A stretch of DNA of 64,000 nt from Pseudomonadota bacterium (GTDB lineage Bacteria > Pseudomonadota > Gammaproteobacteria > Burkholderiales > Burkholderiaceae_C). Position numbers and translations under genes: made by a program. Positions 35,692-43,243 of the stretch are shown piece after piece. Location: contig JAIUOW010000005.1 of the NCBI GenBank assembly GCA_020161775.1, forward strand, positions 16,209 to 80,208, given 5' to 3'. The notes under the pieces are model-generated. The model was not told where the DNA came from and ran no database searches. It saw only the letters and a program-made list of their open reading frames with translations. The stretch's first letter is position 1. The number at the start of each line of letters is the position of its first letter.

Positions 35692-36753
35692 ATGACCGAC
35701 GCCCTGGCCCGGCGCATCGAGCTGCACACAGCCCGGATGCGGGCCATGTTCTATCCGAAGAGCGACTTGCCCGCCGGTGACGCGCAACTGCGTGCGCTGC
35801 GCGACATTCCGGCGGCGGCCGTGCTGGCGGCGGCCGGTCCGGTGGCCGGCGGCCCCTGGACCCCACTGCCTGCGCAAGGCACCTTTCACGCGCTGTTTGG
35901 CAATGGGCAGGGTGAAGTCCTGAAGCTCAACAAATGCCCTTCCTTGCTGGAAAACTGGCAGTTGCACGCGGATGCCCTGGTGGCCCGCGCGCTGGCGGCG
36001 GCCGGCCTGCGCTGCGTGCCGGTGCTGTCGGTGGATTGCAGCCGCACTGCGCTGGCCACCGATGCCGAACGCCTGGGGCAGGCACCCGGCCAGCCGCTGG
36101 CGGCATACGACCACGACGACGCGCTGATGTTGCCCCGCCTGGCCATCATGGCGCGCTACCTGCGCGCGGTGCATGCCATCACCGGCCAGGGCTTTGGCTT
36201 TCTGGACATCCGTTCGCAGGCGCTGTCTGGTGCTGGTGCAGGTGCGGGTGCGGGCCCGCTGCGCGGCGTGCACCGCCATTGGGCTGACTACCTCGTCCAG
36301 CAGCTGGACGCCCACCTGGCGATCGTCGCGCGCCACGCTGACGCGACGCCGGCCGAATGCGCCCAGATGGCCGCGCTGCTGCGCGAAGCCTGGCCCGAGC
36401 CCGCACAGCCCAGCCTGCTTCATGGTGATTGCGGCAGCCACAACATCTTTATGGACGGCGACGCGGCAGTGGCCATCGACTGGGAGGACGCCCTGTTGGG
36501 GGACCCCTTGTTTGACCTGGCGTTCTGGGCCAGCTTTCACCCGCAGCGGCGCTGGGCGGTCATGTTCGAGGCCTACTTTGGCCGTCCCTGGACGCCGGAG
36601 CGGACGTTCTGGCGCTATTACCTGCGGGTTGCCCTGTCCAAAAGCGTCCACCGCCGCCGCTTCGGCTACGCCGACGTGGCCGGGCGGCCCCGGGCATCGC
36701 TGCGCATGCAGCAGGCGCTGACGGCGCTGCATCCCACCGGAGCGGCCGCATGA
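35692..36753 (+). CDS. Phosphotransferase of the APH/choline-kinase fold
   Basis: A 353-residue kinase-like protein. The catalytic loop is LLHGDCGSHNIFMDGD (Asp and Asn) and the metal-binding motif is AIDWEDALLGDP. The N-terminal lobe contains EVLKLNKCP, with a likely ATP Lys. The fold is used for aminoglycosides, choline, sugars and 5-methylthioribose. In this operon a sugar or glycan phosphorylation role is more likely than antibiotic resistance. A low-complexity Gly-Ala tract interrupts the protein near residue 180. It overlaps the next gene (ATGA at 36750). Confidence 0.75.
   Translation: MTDALARRIELHTARMRAMFYPKSDLPAGDAQLRALRDIPAAAVLAAAGPVAGGPWTPLPAQGTFHALFGNGQGEVLKLNKCPSLLENWQLHADALVARALAAAGLRCVPVLSVDCSRTALATDAERLGQAPGQPLAAYDHDDALMLPRLAIMARYLRAVHAITGQGFGFLDIRSQALSGAGAGAGAGPLRGVHRHWADYLVQQLDAHLAIVARHADATPAECAQMAALLREAWPEPAQPSLLHGDCGSHNIFMDGDAAVAIDWEDALLGDPLFDLAFWASFHPQRRWAVMFEAYFGRPWTPERTFWRYYLRVALSKSVHRRRFGYADVAGRPRASLRMQQALTALHPTGAAA
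36229..36252 (+). repeat. Short hexanucleotide repeat inside the kinase gene
   Basis: Four units of GGTGCN (GGTGCT, GGTGCA, GGTGCG, GGTGCG) encode a Gly-Ala run in a loop. Because the unit is 6 bp, copy changes keep the frame and would only lengthen or shorten the linker. Confidence 0.8.
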
Positions 36754-37673
36754 AAGTGCTTCTGACCGGTGCCACCGGATTCCTGGGTTCGTGGGTGCTG
36801 GAACAGCTGCTGCAAGGCGGCGACACGGTCGCGGTGCTGCTGCGCGACGGCGCGGACACGTCGCGCATCACGCACTGCCTGGACCGCGTGCACGTCGTGC
36901 GCGGTGATCTGGGCGATATGGCTGGCGCCGCCCCTGCCCTGCGCGCCTGGGCACCGCAGGCGGTGGTGCACCTGGCCTGGGACGGCGTGGCCGGCGCGCA
37001 GCGCAATTCGCCGCGCCAGTGGCGCAATGTCAGTGCCGCGCTTGAACTGGTGGAACTGGCCGCGCAATGCGGCGCCAGACACTGGATCGGTGTCGGCTCG
37101 CAAGCCGAATACGGCCCCTGTGCCAACGTCATCGATGAAAACACGCCCACCCGCCCCACCACGTTGTATGGCGCCAGCAAGCTGGCCACCGGCCAGCTCG
37201 CGCAAGCCCTGTGCGGCCAGTTGGGCCTGCGCTTCGCCTGGCTGCGGCTGTTTTCGTCCTATGGCCCGCGCGACAATCCGTCCTGGCTGATTCCCAGCCT
37301 GATCCTGGCGCTCAAGCGGGGCGAAAGGCCTGCGGTCACGGGTGCGCAGCAGCTGTGGGACTACATCCACGTGGCCGACGCGGCAGCCGCCGTGGTGGCC
37401 GTGCTGCACAGCCCGCACGCGCAGGGCTTCTTCAACCTCGGCTCCGGCAGTGCGCCGCCGCTGCGCCAGGTGATCGAGGCGGTACGCGACCTGGTGGCGC
37501 CGGGCCAGTCCATCGGCTTTGGCGAGGTACCCTACCGGCCAGACCAGGTCATGCACCTGCAGGCTGACATCCGGCGGCTGACCCAGGCCACCGGCTGGCG
37601 TCCGGTGGTGCCGCTGGACGAAGGCCTGCGTTCAACGGTACGGTGGTTCGCACCAGAATCAGGAACATCATGA
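36750..37673 (+). CDS. NAD-dependent sugar epimerase/reductase
   Basis: A 307-residue extended SDR. The NAD motif is VLLTGATGFLGSWVLEQLL, the active-site Tyr-Lys pair is in TTLYGASKLATGQ, and YGPRDNPSWLIPS, DYIHVADAAAAV and FNLGSGSAPPLRQVIEA are family features. It resembles sugar-nucleotide 4-epimerases/4-reductases of CDP- and dTDP-sugar pathways. Between rfbG and the transketolase genes it could reduce or epimerise a CDP-keto sugar before or after chain branching. It is coupled to both neighbours by ATGA overlaps. Confidence 0.88.
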   Translation: MKVLLTGATGFLGSWVLEQLLQGGDTVAVLLRDGADTSRITHCLDRVHVVRGDLGDMAGAAPALRAWAPQAVVHLAWDGVAGAQRNSPRQWRNVSAALELVELAAQCGARHWIGVGSQAEYGPCANVIDENTPTRPTTLYGASKLATGQLAQALCGQLGLRFAWLRLFSSYGPRDNPSWLIPSLILALKRGERPAVTGAQQLWDYIHVADAAAAVVAVLHSPHAQGFFNLGSGSAPPLRQVIEAVRDLVAPGQSIGFGEVPYRPDQVMHLQADIRRLTQATGWRPVVPLDEGLRSTVRWFAPESGTS

Positions 37674-38473
37674 ACAGCCTGGAACTCGCACGCAACATCC
37701 GACTGAGCGCCCTGCGCATGGTGCATGCGGCCAATGCGTCCCATATCGGGTCATGCCTGTCGCTGACGGACATCCTGGCCGTGCTGTATGGCCGGGTCAT
37801 GAAGGTGGACCCAACCCAGCCGGGCTGGGCGGGCCGCGACCGGTTGATCGTCTCCAAGGGCCACGCATCGGCCGCGGTGTATTCCGCGCTGGCCGCGCGG
37901 GGCTTTCTGGATGCGGCCGAGCTCGCCGACTACGGCAAGGACGGCTCGCGCCTGATGGCCCACGTGAGCCACAAGGTACCGGGCGTGGAGATGTCCAGCG
38001 GTTCACTGGGCCATGGCCTGCCCTTCGGCGTGGGCAAGGCGCTGGCCGCCCGCCAGCTGGGCGCGGCGTGGCGTGTGTACGTGCTGCTGTCGGACGGCGA
38101 AATGGACGAAGGCTCCAACTGGGAGGCGCTGATGTTTGCCGCCCATCACGGCCTGGACAACCTCACCGCGGTGATCGACTACAACAAATACCAGAGCCTG
38201 GACACCGTGTCCGCCACGCTGGCGCTGGAGCCGCTGGGTGCCAAGCTGTCGGCGTTTGGCTGGGACGTGGCCGAAGTGGACGGCCATGACCACGACGCGC
38301 TGGCGGAGGCCGTCACACGCGACACCCAGGGGCGCCCGCGCGCGGTGGTGGCCCACACCATCAAGGGCAAGGGCGTGAGCTTCATGGAAGGCAAGGTGGA
38401 ATGGCATTACCGCAGCCCCAATGCGCAGCTGCTCGAACAGGCCCTGGCCGAAGTGGAGCGCGGCCATGCGTAA
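37670..38473 (+). CDS. Transketolase, N-terminal (TPP-binding) subunit
   Basis: A 267-residue protein equal to the TPP-binding half of transketolase. SKGHASAAVYSALA, GSLGHGLPFGVGKALA and the TPP/metal motif LSDGEMDEGSNWEALMFAA … IDYNKYQSLDTV are clear. The start is ATG 37670 overlapping the preceding stop, with AGGA upstream. The partner subunit follows with an 8-bp overlap. Full-length central-metabolism transketolases are single chains of about 660 residues, so this split pair in a glycan operon is probably specialised. It would transfer a two-carbon ketol unit to a sugar-nucleotide ketone; that is inference. Confidence 0.93.
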   Translation: MNSLELARNIRLSALRMVHAANASHIGSCLSLTDILAVLYGRVMKVDPTQPGWAGRDRLIVSKGHASAAVYSALAARGFLDAAELADYGKDGSRLMAHVSHKVPGVEMSSGSLGHGLPFGVGKALAARQLGAAWRVYVLLSDGEMDEGSNWEALMFAAHHGLDNLTAVIDYNKYQSLDTVSATLALEPLGAKLSAFGWDVAEVDGHDHDALAEAVTRDTQGRPRAVVAHTIKGKGVSFMEGKVEWHYRSPNAQLLEQALAEVERGHA

Positions 38474-39341
38474 TGTTTTCATCGAAGAGCTGATCCGGGC
38501 CGCGCAGGACGACCCGCGCGTCGTGCTGGTGGTGGGTGACCTCGGGTTCAGCGTGATCGAACCCTTCGTCACGCGCTTTCCCGGCCGTTTCTACAACGCG
38601 GGTGTGGCAGAGCAGAACATGATGGGCCTGTCCGCGGGCCTGGCATCCGAAGGTTTCCACGTTTTCGCGTACTCCATCGCGAATTTCCCCACTTACCGCT
38701 GCGCGGAGCAGATCCGCAACGACATCGCCTACCAGAACCTGCCGGTCACGGTCGTCACGGTGGGGGGTGGCCTCTCGTATGGCAACCTGGGGTACTCCCA
38801 TCACGCCGTGCAGGACTACGGCCTCATGCGCGGCATGCCCGGCATGCTGATTGCAGCGCCTGGCGATCCGTGGGAGGTGCGCGCCTGCATGCGCTACCTG
38901 CTGGCCCATCCGCAGCCCTCGTACCTGCGCCTGGGCAAGGCTGGCGAGCCGGCGATCCACACCGCCCTGCCCGAGGTGGCTCCGGGCCGCTGGGTGCCGG
39001 TGCGCGCAGGCAGAGCGCATTGCGTGCTGAGCACCGGTGCGCCTTTGCGCCAGGCCCATGAATGGGTGACGGGCAGCGGCCCGCACGCCGGCAGCACGCT
39101 GATGTCCATGCCCCTGTGGAGCATGGCTGCCAAGCCGTTGCAGCCACAGCAGGTGGCGCCCTGGGACCAGGTCACCACCGTCGAAGACCATCTGGCCGAC
39201 TGCGGCTTCGGCTCCTGGATGGCCGAGTCCCTCATGGGGCATGGGGACCTGGCGTCCCGGCTGCGTGTGCGCGCCCTGGACCCCAAGGTGTGCGGCATGG
39301 TCGGCAGCCAGGCTGCCCTGAACGCGGCCGGCGGGCTGTAG
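38466..39341 (+). CDS. Transketolase, C-terminal (pyrimidine-binding) subunit
   Basis: A 291-residue protein equal to the second half of transketolase. The catalytic Glu is in NAGVAEQNMMGLSAGLA; GGLSYGNLGYSHHAVQDYGLMR contains the His side, and the C-terminal domain has VTTVEDHLADCGFGSWMAE. Its start (ATG 38466) overlaps the stop of the N-subunit gene. The two proteins should form one active site at their interface, as in E1 alpha/beta-type enzymes. No other TPP enzyme is encoded nearby. Confidence 0.93.
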   Translation: MRNVFIEELIRAAQDDPRVVLVVGDLGFSVIEPFVTRFPGRFYNAGVAEQNMMGLSAGLASEGFHVFAYSIANFPTYRCAEQIRNDIAYQNLPVTVVTVGGGLSYGNLGYSHHAVQDYGLMRGMPGMLIAAPGDPWEVRACMRYLLAHPQPSYLRLGKAGEPAIHTALPEVAPGRWVPVRAGRAHCVLSTGAPLRQAHEWVTGSGPHAGSTLMSMPLWSMAAKPLQPQQVAPWDQVTTVEDHLADCGFGSWMAESLMGHGDLASRLRVRALDPKVCGMVGSQAALNAAGGL

Positions 39342-39353
39342 GCGGGCTGCGCG

Positions 39354-39713
39354 GTGCCGCAGTTCGTGCGTTTCCTGGCGGTGGGCGTTCTCAATACGGC
39401 GTTTGGCTATGGCGTGTTTGCCGGCCTGGCATGGTCTGGCCTGCCCTATCCCGCAGCCATTGCGGTGGCGACGATCGCCGGGGTGGCCTTCAATTTCTTC
39501 AGCACCGGGCGGCTGGTGTTTGGCCAGGGTGGTGCGCACAGGCTGCCGCGCTTCGTGGCGGTGTACGCGGTGGTGTACTGCGTCAACGTCGCCGCGGTCG
39601 CAGGGCTTTTGCAGCTGGGCCTGAATGTGTACATTGCCAATGCACTGCTGGTGCTCCCGCTGGCGCTTCTGGCCTACGGGCTGCAGCGCCGGTTTGTCTT
39701 TACGCCACCATGA
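39354..39713 (+). CDS. GtrA-family flippase-like membrane protein
   Basis: A 119-residue protein with four membrane helices of the GtrA family (FVRFLAVGVLNTAFGYGVFA at the N-terminus; RFVAVYAVVYCVNVAAV, LQRRFVFTPP at the C-terminus). GtrA is thought to flip lipid-linked sugars such as undecaprenyl-phosphate-glucose. It starts with GTG at 39354 and its stop overlaps the glycosyltransferase ATG (39710-39713). Together they look like the GtrA-GtrB pair of O-antigen modification systems. Confidence 0.9.
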   Translation: MPQFVRFLAVGVLNTAFGYGVFAGLAWSGLPYPAAIAVATIAGVAFNFFSTGRLVFGQGGAHRLPRFVAVYAVVYCVNVAAVAGLLQLGLNVYIANALLVLPLALLAYGLQRRFVFTPP

Positions 39714-40660
39714 AAAAAACCATCACCGTCGTCACCCCCTGCTTCAATGAAGAAGACAACGTCGAGGAGGTCTACCGCCAGACCGCGGCGGTCTTTGACG
39801 CGCTGCCGCAAGTGCAGCACGAGCACCTGTTCATTGACAACTGCTCCACCGACCGCACGGTCGAGCTGCTGCGTGGCCTCGCGGCGCGTGACAGCCGGGT
39901 GAAGGTCATTCTCAATGCGCGCAATTTCGGGCAGGTACGTTCGCCCTACTACGGGCTCATGCAGGCGCGCGGCGATGCCGCCGTGCTGCTGGTGGCCGAT
40001 CTGCAGGACCCACCGGCTATGCTGGCCGACTTTGTGCGCCACTGGCTTGACGGCGCCGCGCTGGTGGTGGGCGTCAAGCCGGCTTCCCGCGAGAACCGGC
40101 TCATGTTTGCCGTGCGCCGCCTGTATTACCGCCTGGTGACGCGCATCGCCGATGTGCGCCTGATCCAGAACTTTACCGGCTTTGGCCTGTACGACCGCCG
40201 CGTGCTGGACGTGCTGCGGGCGATTGACGACCCCTACCCCTACCTGCGCGGCCTGGTGTCCGAGGTCGGCTTTGAGCCTGTCCAGATTCCCTACACCCAG
40301 CCGCGCCGGGCACGGGGTATCACCAAGAACAACTTCTACTCGCTGTACGACTTTGCGATGCTGGGCATCACCTCCCACTCGCGCGTGCCGCTGCGGCTGG
40401 CCACGATGGCGGGGTTTGCGCTGTCGGGCCTGAGCCTGCTGGTCTCGCTCGGCTACCTGCTGGTCAAGCTGCTGTTCTGGAACAGTTTCTCGCTGGGCCT
40501 GGCGCCCATCCTGATCGGCGTGTTCTTCTTTGCGTCGGTCCAGCTGTTTTTCATCGGGCTGCTGGGTGAATACGTGGGCGCCATCCTCACGCATGTCGCC
40601 AGGCGCCCCCTGGTGGTGGAGCGCGAGCGCATCAACTACGGCGACTTGCCTAAACCCTGA
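39710..40660 (+). CDS. Glycosyltransferase family 2, GtrB/DPM1-like
   Basis: A 316-residue membrane-anchored glycosyltransferase. The GT-A core has VVTPCFNEEDNVEEVYRQ, a DxD-like LLVADLQDPPAML, and TGFGLYDRRVLDVL; two C-terminal membrane helices (about 225-250 and 265-290) are followed by LLGEYVGAILTHV. GtrB enzymes move a sugar from a nucleotide donor to undecaprenyl phosphate. I start at ATG 39710, which begins the GT domain. It is the last gene of the operon; the convergent dioxygenase gene overlaps its end by 11 bp. Confidence 0.93.
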   Translation: MKKTITVVTPCFNEEDNVEEVYRQTAAVFDALPQVQHEHLFIDNCSTDRTVELLRGLAARDSRVKVILNARNFGQVRSPYYGLMQARGDAAVLLVADLQDPPAMLADFVRHWLDGAALVVGVKPASRENRLMFAVRRLYYRLVTRIADVRLIQNFTGFGLYDRRVLDVLRAIDDPYPYLRGLVSEVGFEPVQIPYTQPRRARGITKNNFYSLYDFAMLGITSHSRVPLRLATMAGFALSGLSLLVSLGYLLVKLLFWNSFSLGLAPILIGVFFFASVQLFFIGLLGEYVGAILTHVARRPLVVERERINYGDLPKP

Positions 40661-41543
40661 ACAGCGCGCGGTTGACCCACGGGTCCAGGCCCTGGGGCAA
40701 CGGCATGGTGGGCTCGCCCGGCCCTTGCGGCACCCAGGGCGTCAGGGCATAAAGAACTGAAAAAATCAGCCGGCGGCCTTCCGTGGCCAGCAAGGGGCGG
40801 TGAATGCCCCATGTGTCTTCCAGGAACACCGTGCCAGCCTTGCCCGTCATCGTCAGGATGTCCTGCGCGGGGAAAGAGGCCCGGATGTCCTCGTCGCTGA
40901 TGCTGCCGCGCCGCGTGAACTGAGCGCTGCGGTGCGAGCCCCGCACAAAGCTGTGTGCGCCGTTGCGCTCGCTGGTATCGGTCAGGTAGGCGAAAAGTTT
41001 GACGAACCGCAGATCGTCCACGTCACGGTGGTAGGCGTCGTCAAAGTGGATCTGGCCGCCGTAGTGCTCGCCCAGCGTCCACCAGGCCTGGAATGATGCA
41101 ATCGTGGGCCGCGTGCCCAGCACCGCGCCCACGGCGTCCAGCACCAGCGGTGAATTGGCCAGGGCCACCAACTGCGCACAGCCCAGCAGGTCTTCGCTGC
41201 GGTAATAGAGCTTGGTGCTGGTGCGGGGGATGGGCCCGTCAATGTCGTAGGCGGACACCCCGTCGTACTGGTCGATTACCGGTCGGCCCTTCAGGTGCGC
41301 ATGCACCGAGGCCACGGCCTGCGGGCTCAGCGTGCCCGCGGGCAGGAAACCCACGCCGTCCTCGCGCAGGGCGCGCGCCATGTCATCGCCCTGGGGTTGC
41401 GGCGAGGGCCTGGCCGGGCGCAACCCTGCCACCGCGGTGACTAGCGAGCCCAGCCCCGCGCGCAGCGTGTTGTTGCGCACGGCCTTCTGGGCGTAGTAGT
41501 AGGCAAGCGTGGGCTGCTGGCGGATGTTGGCAAGGACGGACAT
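40650..41543 (-). CDS. Phytanoyl-CoA-dioxygenase-like Fe(II)/2-oxoglutarate enzyme
   Basis: A 297-residue putative oxygenase. The metal facial triad is visible as HFDDAYHRD (HxD) and a distal WGIHRPLL, with Arg of GRRLIFSVL fitting the 2-oxoglutarate site. PhyH-type enzymes hydroxylate lipids, sugars and peptides. I start at ATG 41543, before MSVLANIRQQ; the frame extends further upstream without support. It is 11 bp after the large membrane protein gene, forming a leftward operon that faces the sugar operon. Confidence 0.82.
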   Translation of the reverse strand: MSVLANIRQQPTLAYYYAQKAVRNNTLRAGLGSLVTAVAGLRPARPSPQPQGDDMARALREDGVGFLPAGTLSPQAVASVHAHLKGRPVIDQYDGVSAYDIDGPIPRTSTKLYYRSEDLLGCAQLVALANSPLVLDAVGAVLGTRPTIASFQAWWTLGEHYGGQIHFDDAYHRDVDDLRFVKLFAYLTDTSERNGAHSFVRGSHRSAQFTRRGSISDEDIRASFPAQDILTMTGKAGTVFLEDTWGIHRPLLATEGRRLIFSVLYALTPWVPQGPGEPTMPLPQGLDPWVNRALFRV

Positions 41544-41554
41544 GGCTTGACCTG

Positions 41555-43243
41555 TCAGGGAATGAGCTTTTTGTCGGGCAACGGGTTGGGCAGGACGCGC
41601 CCGGGCTGGCAATCCGTGCCCAAGGCGTCGATTGTCGCAGCCGGCACGCCGGCCGGGCGCACGCCCGCCAGCAGAACTTGCGTTGCATCAAAAGGCGGCA
41701 GCAGCGCCCGATAGCGGCTGATGCAGTCCTCATTGACCAGGCCGTCAATTCCCAGGAAATGCTGCATGGCCGGATGGGTCAGTCCGCCGGTCTGGCGCAG
41801 GTACGCGTGGTACTGCCACTGCATGTCCAGGCGATAGGCCTCCACGGCGTGAAAGCTGGGCCAGTAAGGCGCCTTACCCCAGGCCTCGCGCAGGATCATG
41901 CCGGCGCTCTGGGTCCAGACCAGCCAGTCGGTCACTGGGCGGTAAGACAGTTCGATCACGCCCGGCGGCGCGGGGGGCAGGCTGCGCAGGCCATGGACCA
42001 GGCTCTGTTCAGCGTATTGCGTCTGCAGCTTGTTCCAGTAGGCGGGCAGCACCCACGCCAGCATCATGGCCAGCGTCAGGGCAAACACCCCGCGTGGCGG
42101 CTTGCCCGGCGCGCCGCCCAGCGCGTGCCACGCCAGCCGCCCTGTTGCCCAGGCCAGCAGGCCCATGGCCGCCCCATACAGCAGCGCGTGGCGCCCGGAA
42201 CTGTTGGCCCATGTCGGCGCCAGCGGCCCGCCATGGGCCGCGCGCAGCACCTGCTCGGTCAGGCCATCGCCAATGGACAGCAGCGTGAAAAGCGGCGGCC
42301 CCTTGCCCACCATCACATACGGGAATGCCGCCGCCGCGCACAGGAAGGCCGTGCCGGCCAGCATCGGTCCATGCGCGCCCAGCGCGGCACGCGCGCGCTG
42401 CAAGTCCAGCCGGGGCCAGGTGCCACGCGCGGCCACGCAGGCGGCGGCGATCAGAACGGCCCCCAACGGGATGACGCCCCAGGTCAGGAACATCAGCGTG
42501 GCCTTGACGATGCGGCGCAGATCGTCGGGCCGCCAGGGTTTGAGCAACTGGTTGTATTCGGTGAAGATCTGCGCGGGCGGCAGCAGCCAGCGCATGGTCA
42601 TGTACACGCCGGCCGCGGTGGCCAGCAGCAGCGCACTGGCTGCCAGCCGTGTGCGAAACCGGCCGCCCAGGCGCACCAGCCACACGAGCTCCAGGGCCAG
42701 CGCGAACACCAGGTTGGAATTGAGCTGGAACGACACCGCCAGCACCGCCCAGCCCAGGACCCGCATGCCAGCGGACGCCTGCCGGTACAGCCGGTGGCCG
42801 AAAAACACCAGCCATACACACAACAGGATGGGCACGATCTGGGAAGACACCAGCGTGTAAAGCACCGGCGACGCGCTGCCCAGCAAAGCCGCCTGGCGCG
42901 CCTGGGCCGCCGGCAGGCCGAACACCGTGTGGGCCAGGCAACGCAACTCCAGGTACAGGCCCGCAAGCAGCAATGTGAGGGTGAGCTTGACGAACACCAG
43001 GTAAGGCACGCCCACGGCCTGGCCCAATGCAATGCAGGCCTTGTGAAAGGCCAGCGCGACGGGCCAGTTCGCATCCCGCAGCGCGGCCTCAATGCCGTCG
43101 TGCAGGCCCGTGGCCGCGGCAAATGCGATGGTGGCGCCGTCGAACTGGTCACGCATCACCAGCCAGTGCGGGCCAATCAACAGCACCAGCACGGCCACCG
43201 TCAGCCATGCCGGGTGCCGCTCTTGCACGGCCCCGGCCGTCAC
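41555..43243 (-). CDS. Large multi-pass membrane protein, possible Gtr-type glycosyltransferase
   Basis: A 562-residue protein with about ten or eleven membrane helices, from the N-terminal VAVLVLLIGPHWLVM to about residue 400, then a polar C-terminal domain of about 150 residues. An acidic segment follows TM1 (RDQFDGATI), as in membrane GT-C enzymes where Asp is catalytic. The total size and layout resemble serotype-conversion Gtr proteins, but I recognise no diagnostic motif. GtrA and GtrB genes lie close by, so it could be the third part of that system. It begins with GTG overlapping the patatin stop. Confidence 0.7.
   Translation of the reverse strand: MTAGAVQERHPAWLTVAVLVLLIGPHWLVMRDQFDGATIAFAAATGLHDGIEAALRDANWPVALAFHKACIALGQAVGVPYLVFVKLTLTLLLAGLYLELRCLAHTVFGLPAAQARQAALLGSASPVLYTLVSSQIVPILLCVWLVFFGHRLYRQASAGMRVLGWAVLAVSFQLNSNLVFALALELVWLVRLGGRFRTRLAASALLLATAAGVYMTMRWLLPPAQIFTEYNQLLKPWRPDDLRRIVKATLMFLTWGVIPLGAVLIAAACVAARGTWPRLDLQRARAALGAHGPMLAGTAFLCAAAAFPYVMVGKGPPLFTLLSIGDGLTEQVLRAAHGGPLAPTWANSSGRHALLYGAAMGLLAWATGRLAWHALGGAPGKPPRGVFALTLAMMLAWVLPAYWNKLQTQYAEQSLVHGLRSLPPAPPGVIELSYRPVTDWLVWTQSAGMILREAWGKAPYWPSFHAVEAYRLDMQWQYHAYLRQTGGLTHPAMQHFLGIDGLVNEDCISRYRALLPPFDATQVLLAGVRPAGVPAATIDALGTDCQPGRVLPNPLPDKKLIP

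Noticed and set aside
35692-36753. Aminoglycoside resistance gene
   Set aside because: The fold is shared by many kinases; the operon context is sugar biosynthesis, and no resistance-family signature beyond the common catalytic loop is seen.
37643-37670. Upstream start for the transketolase N subunit
   Set aside because: The extra nine residues lie inside the epimerase gene, and ATG 37670 has the AGGA site and the ATGA overlap seen at other joints of the operon.
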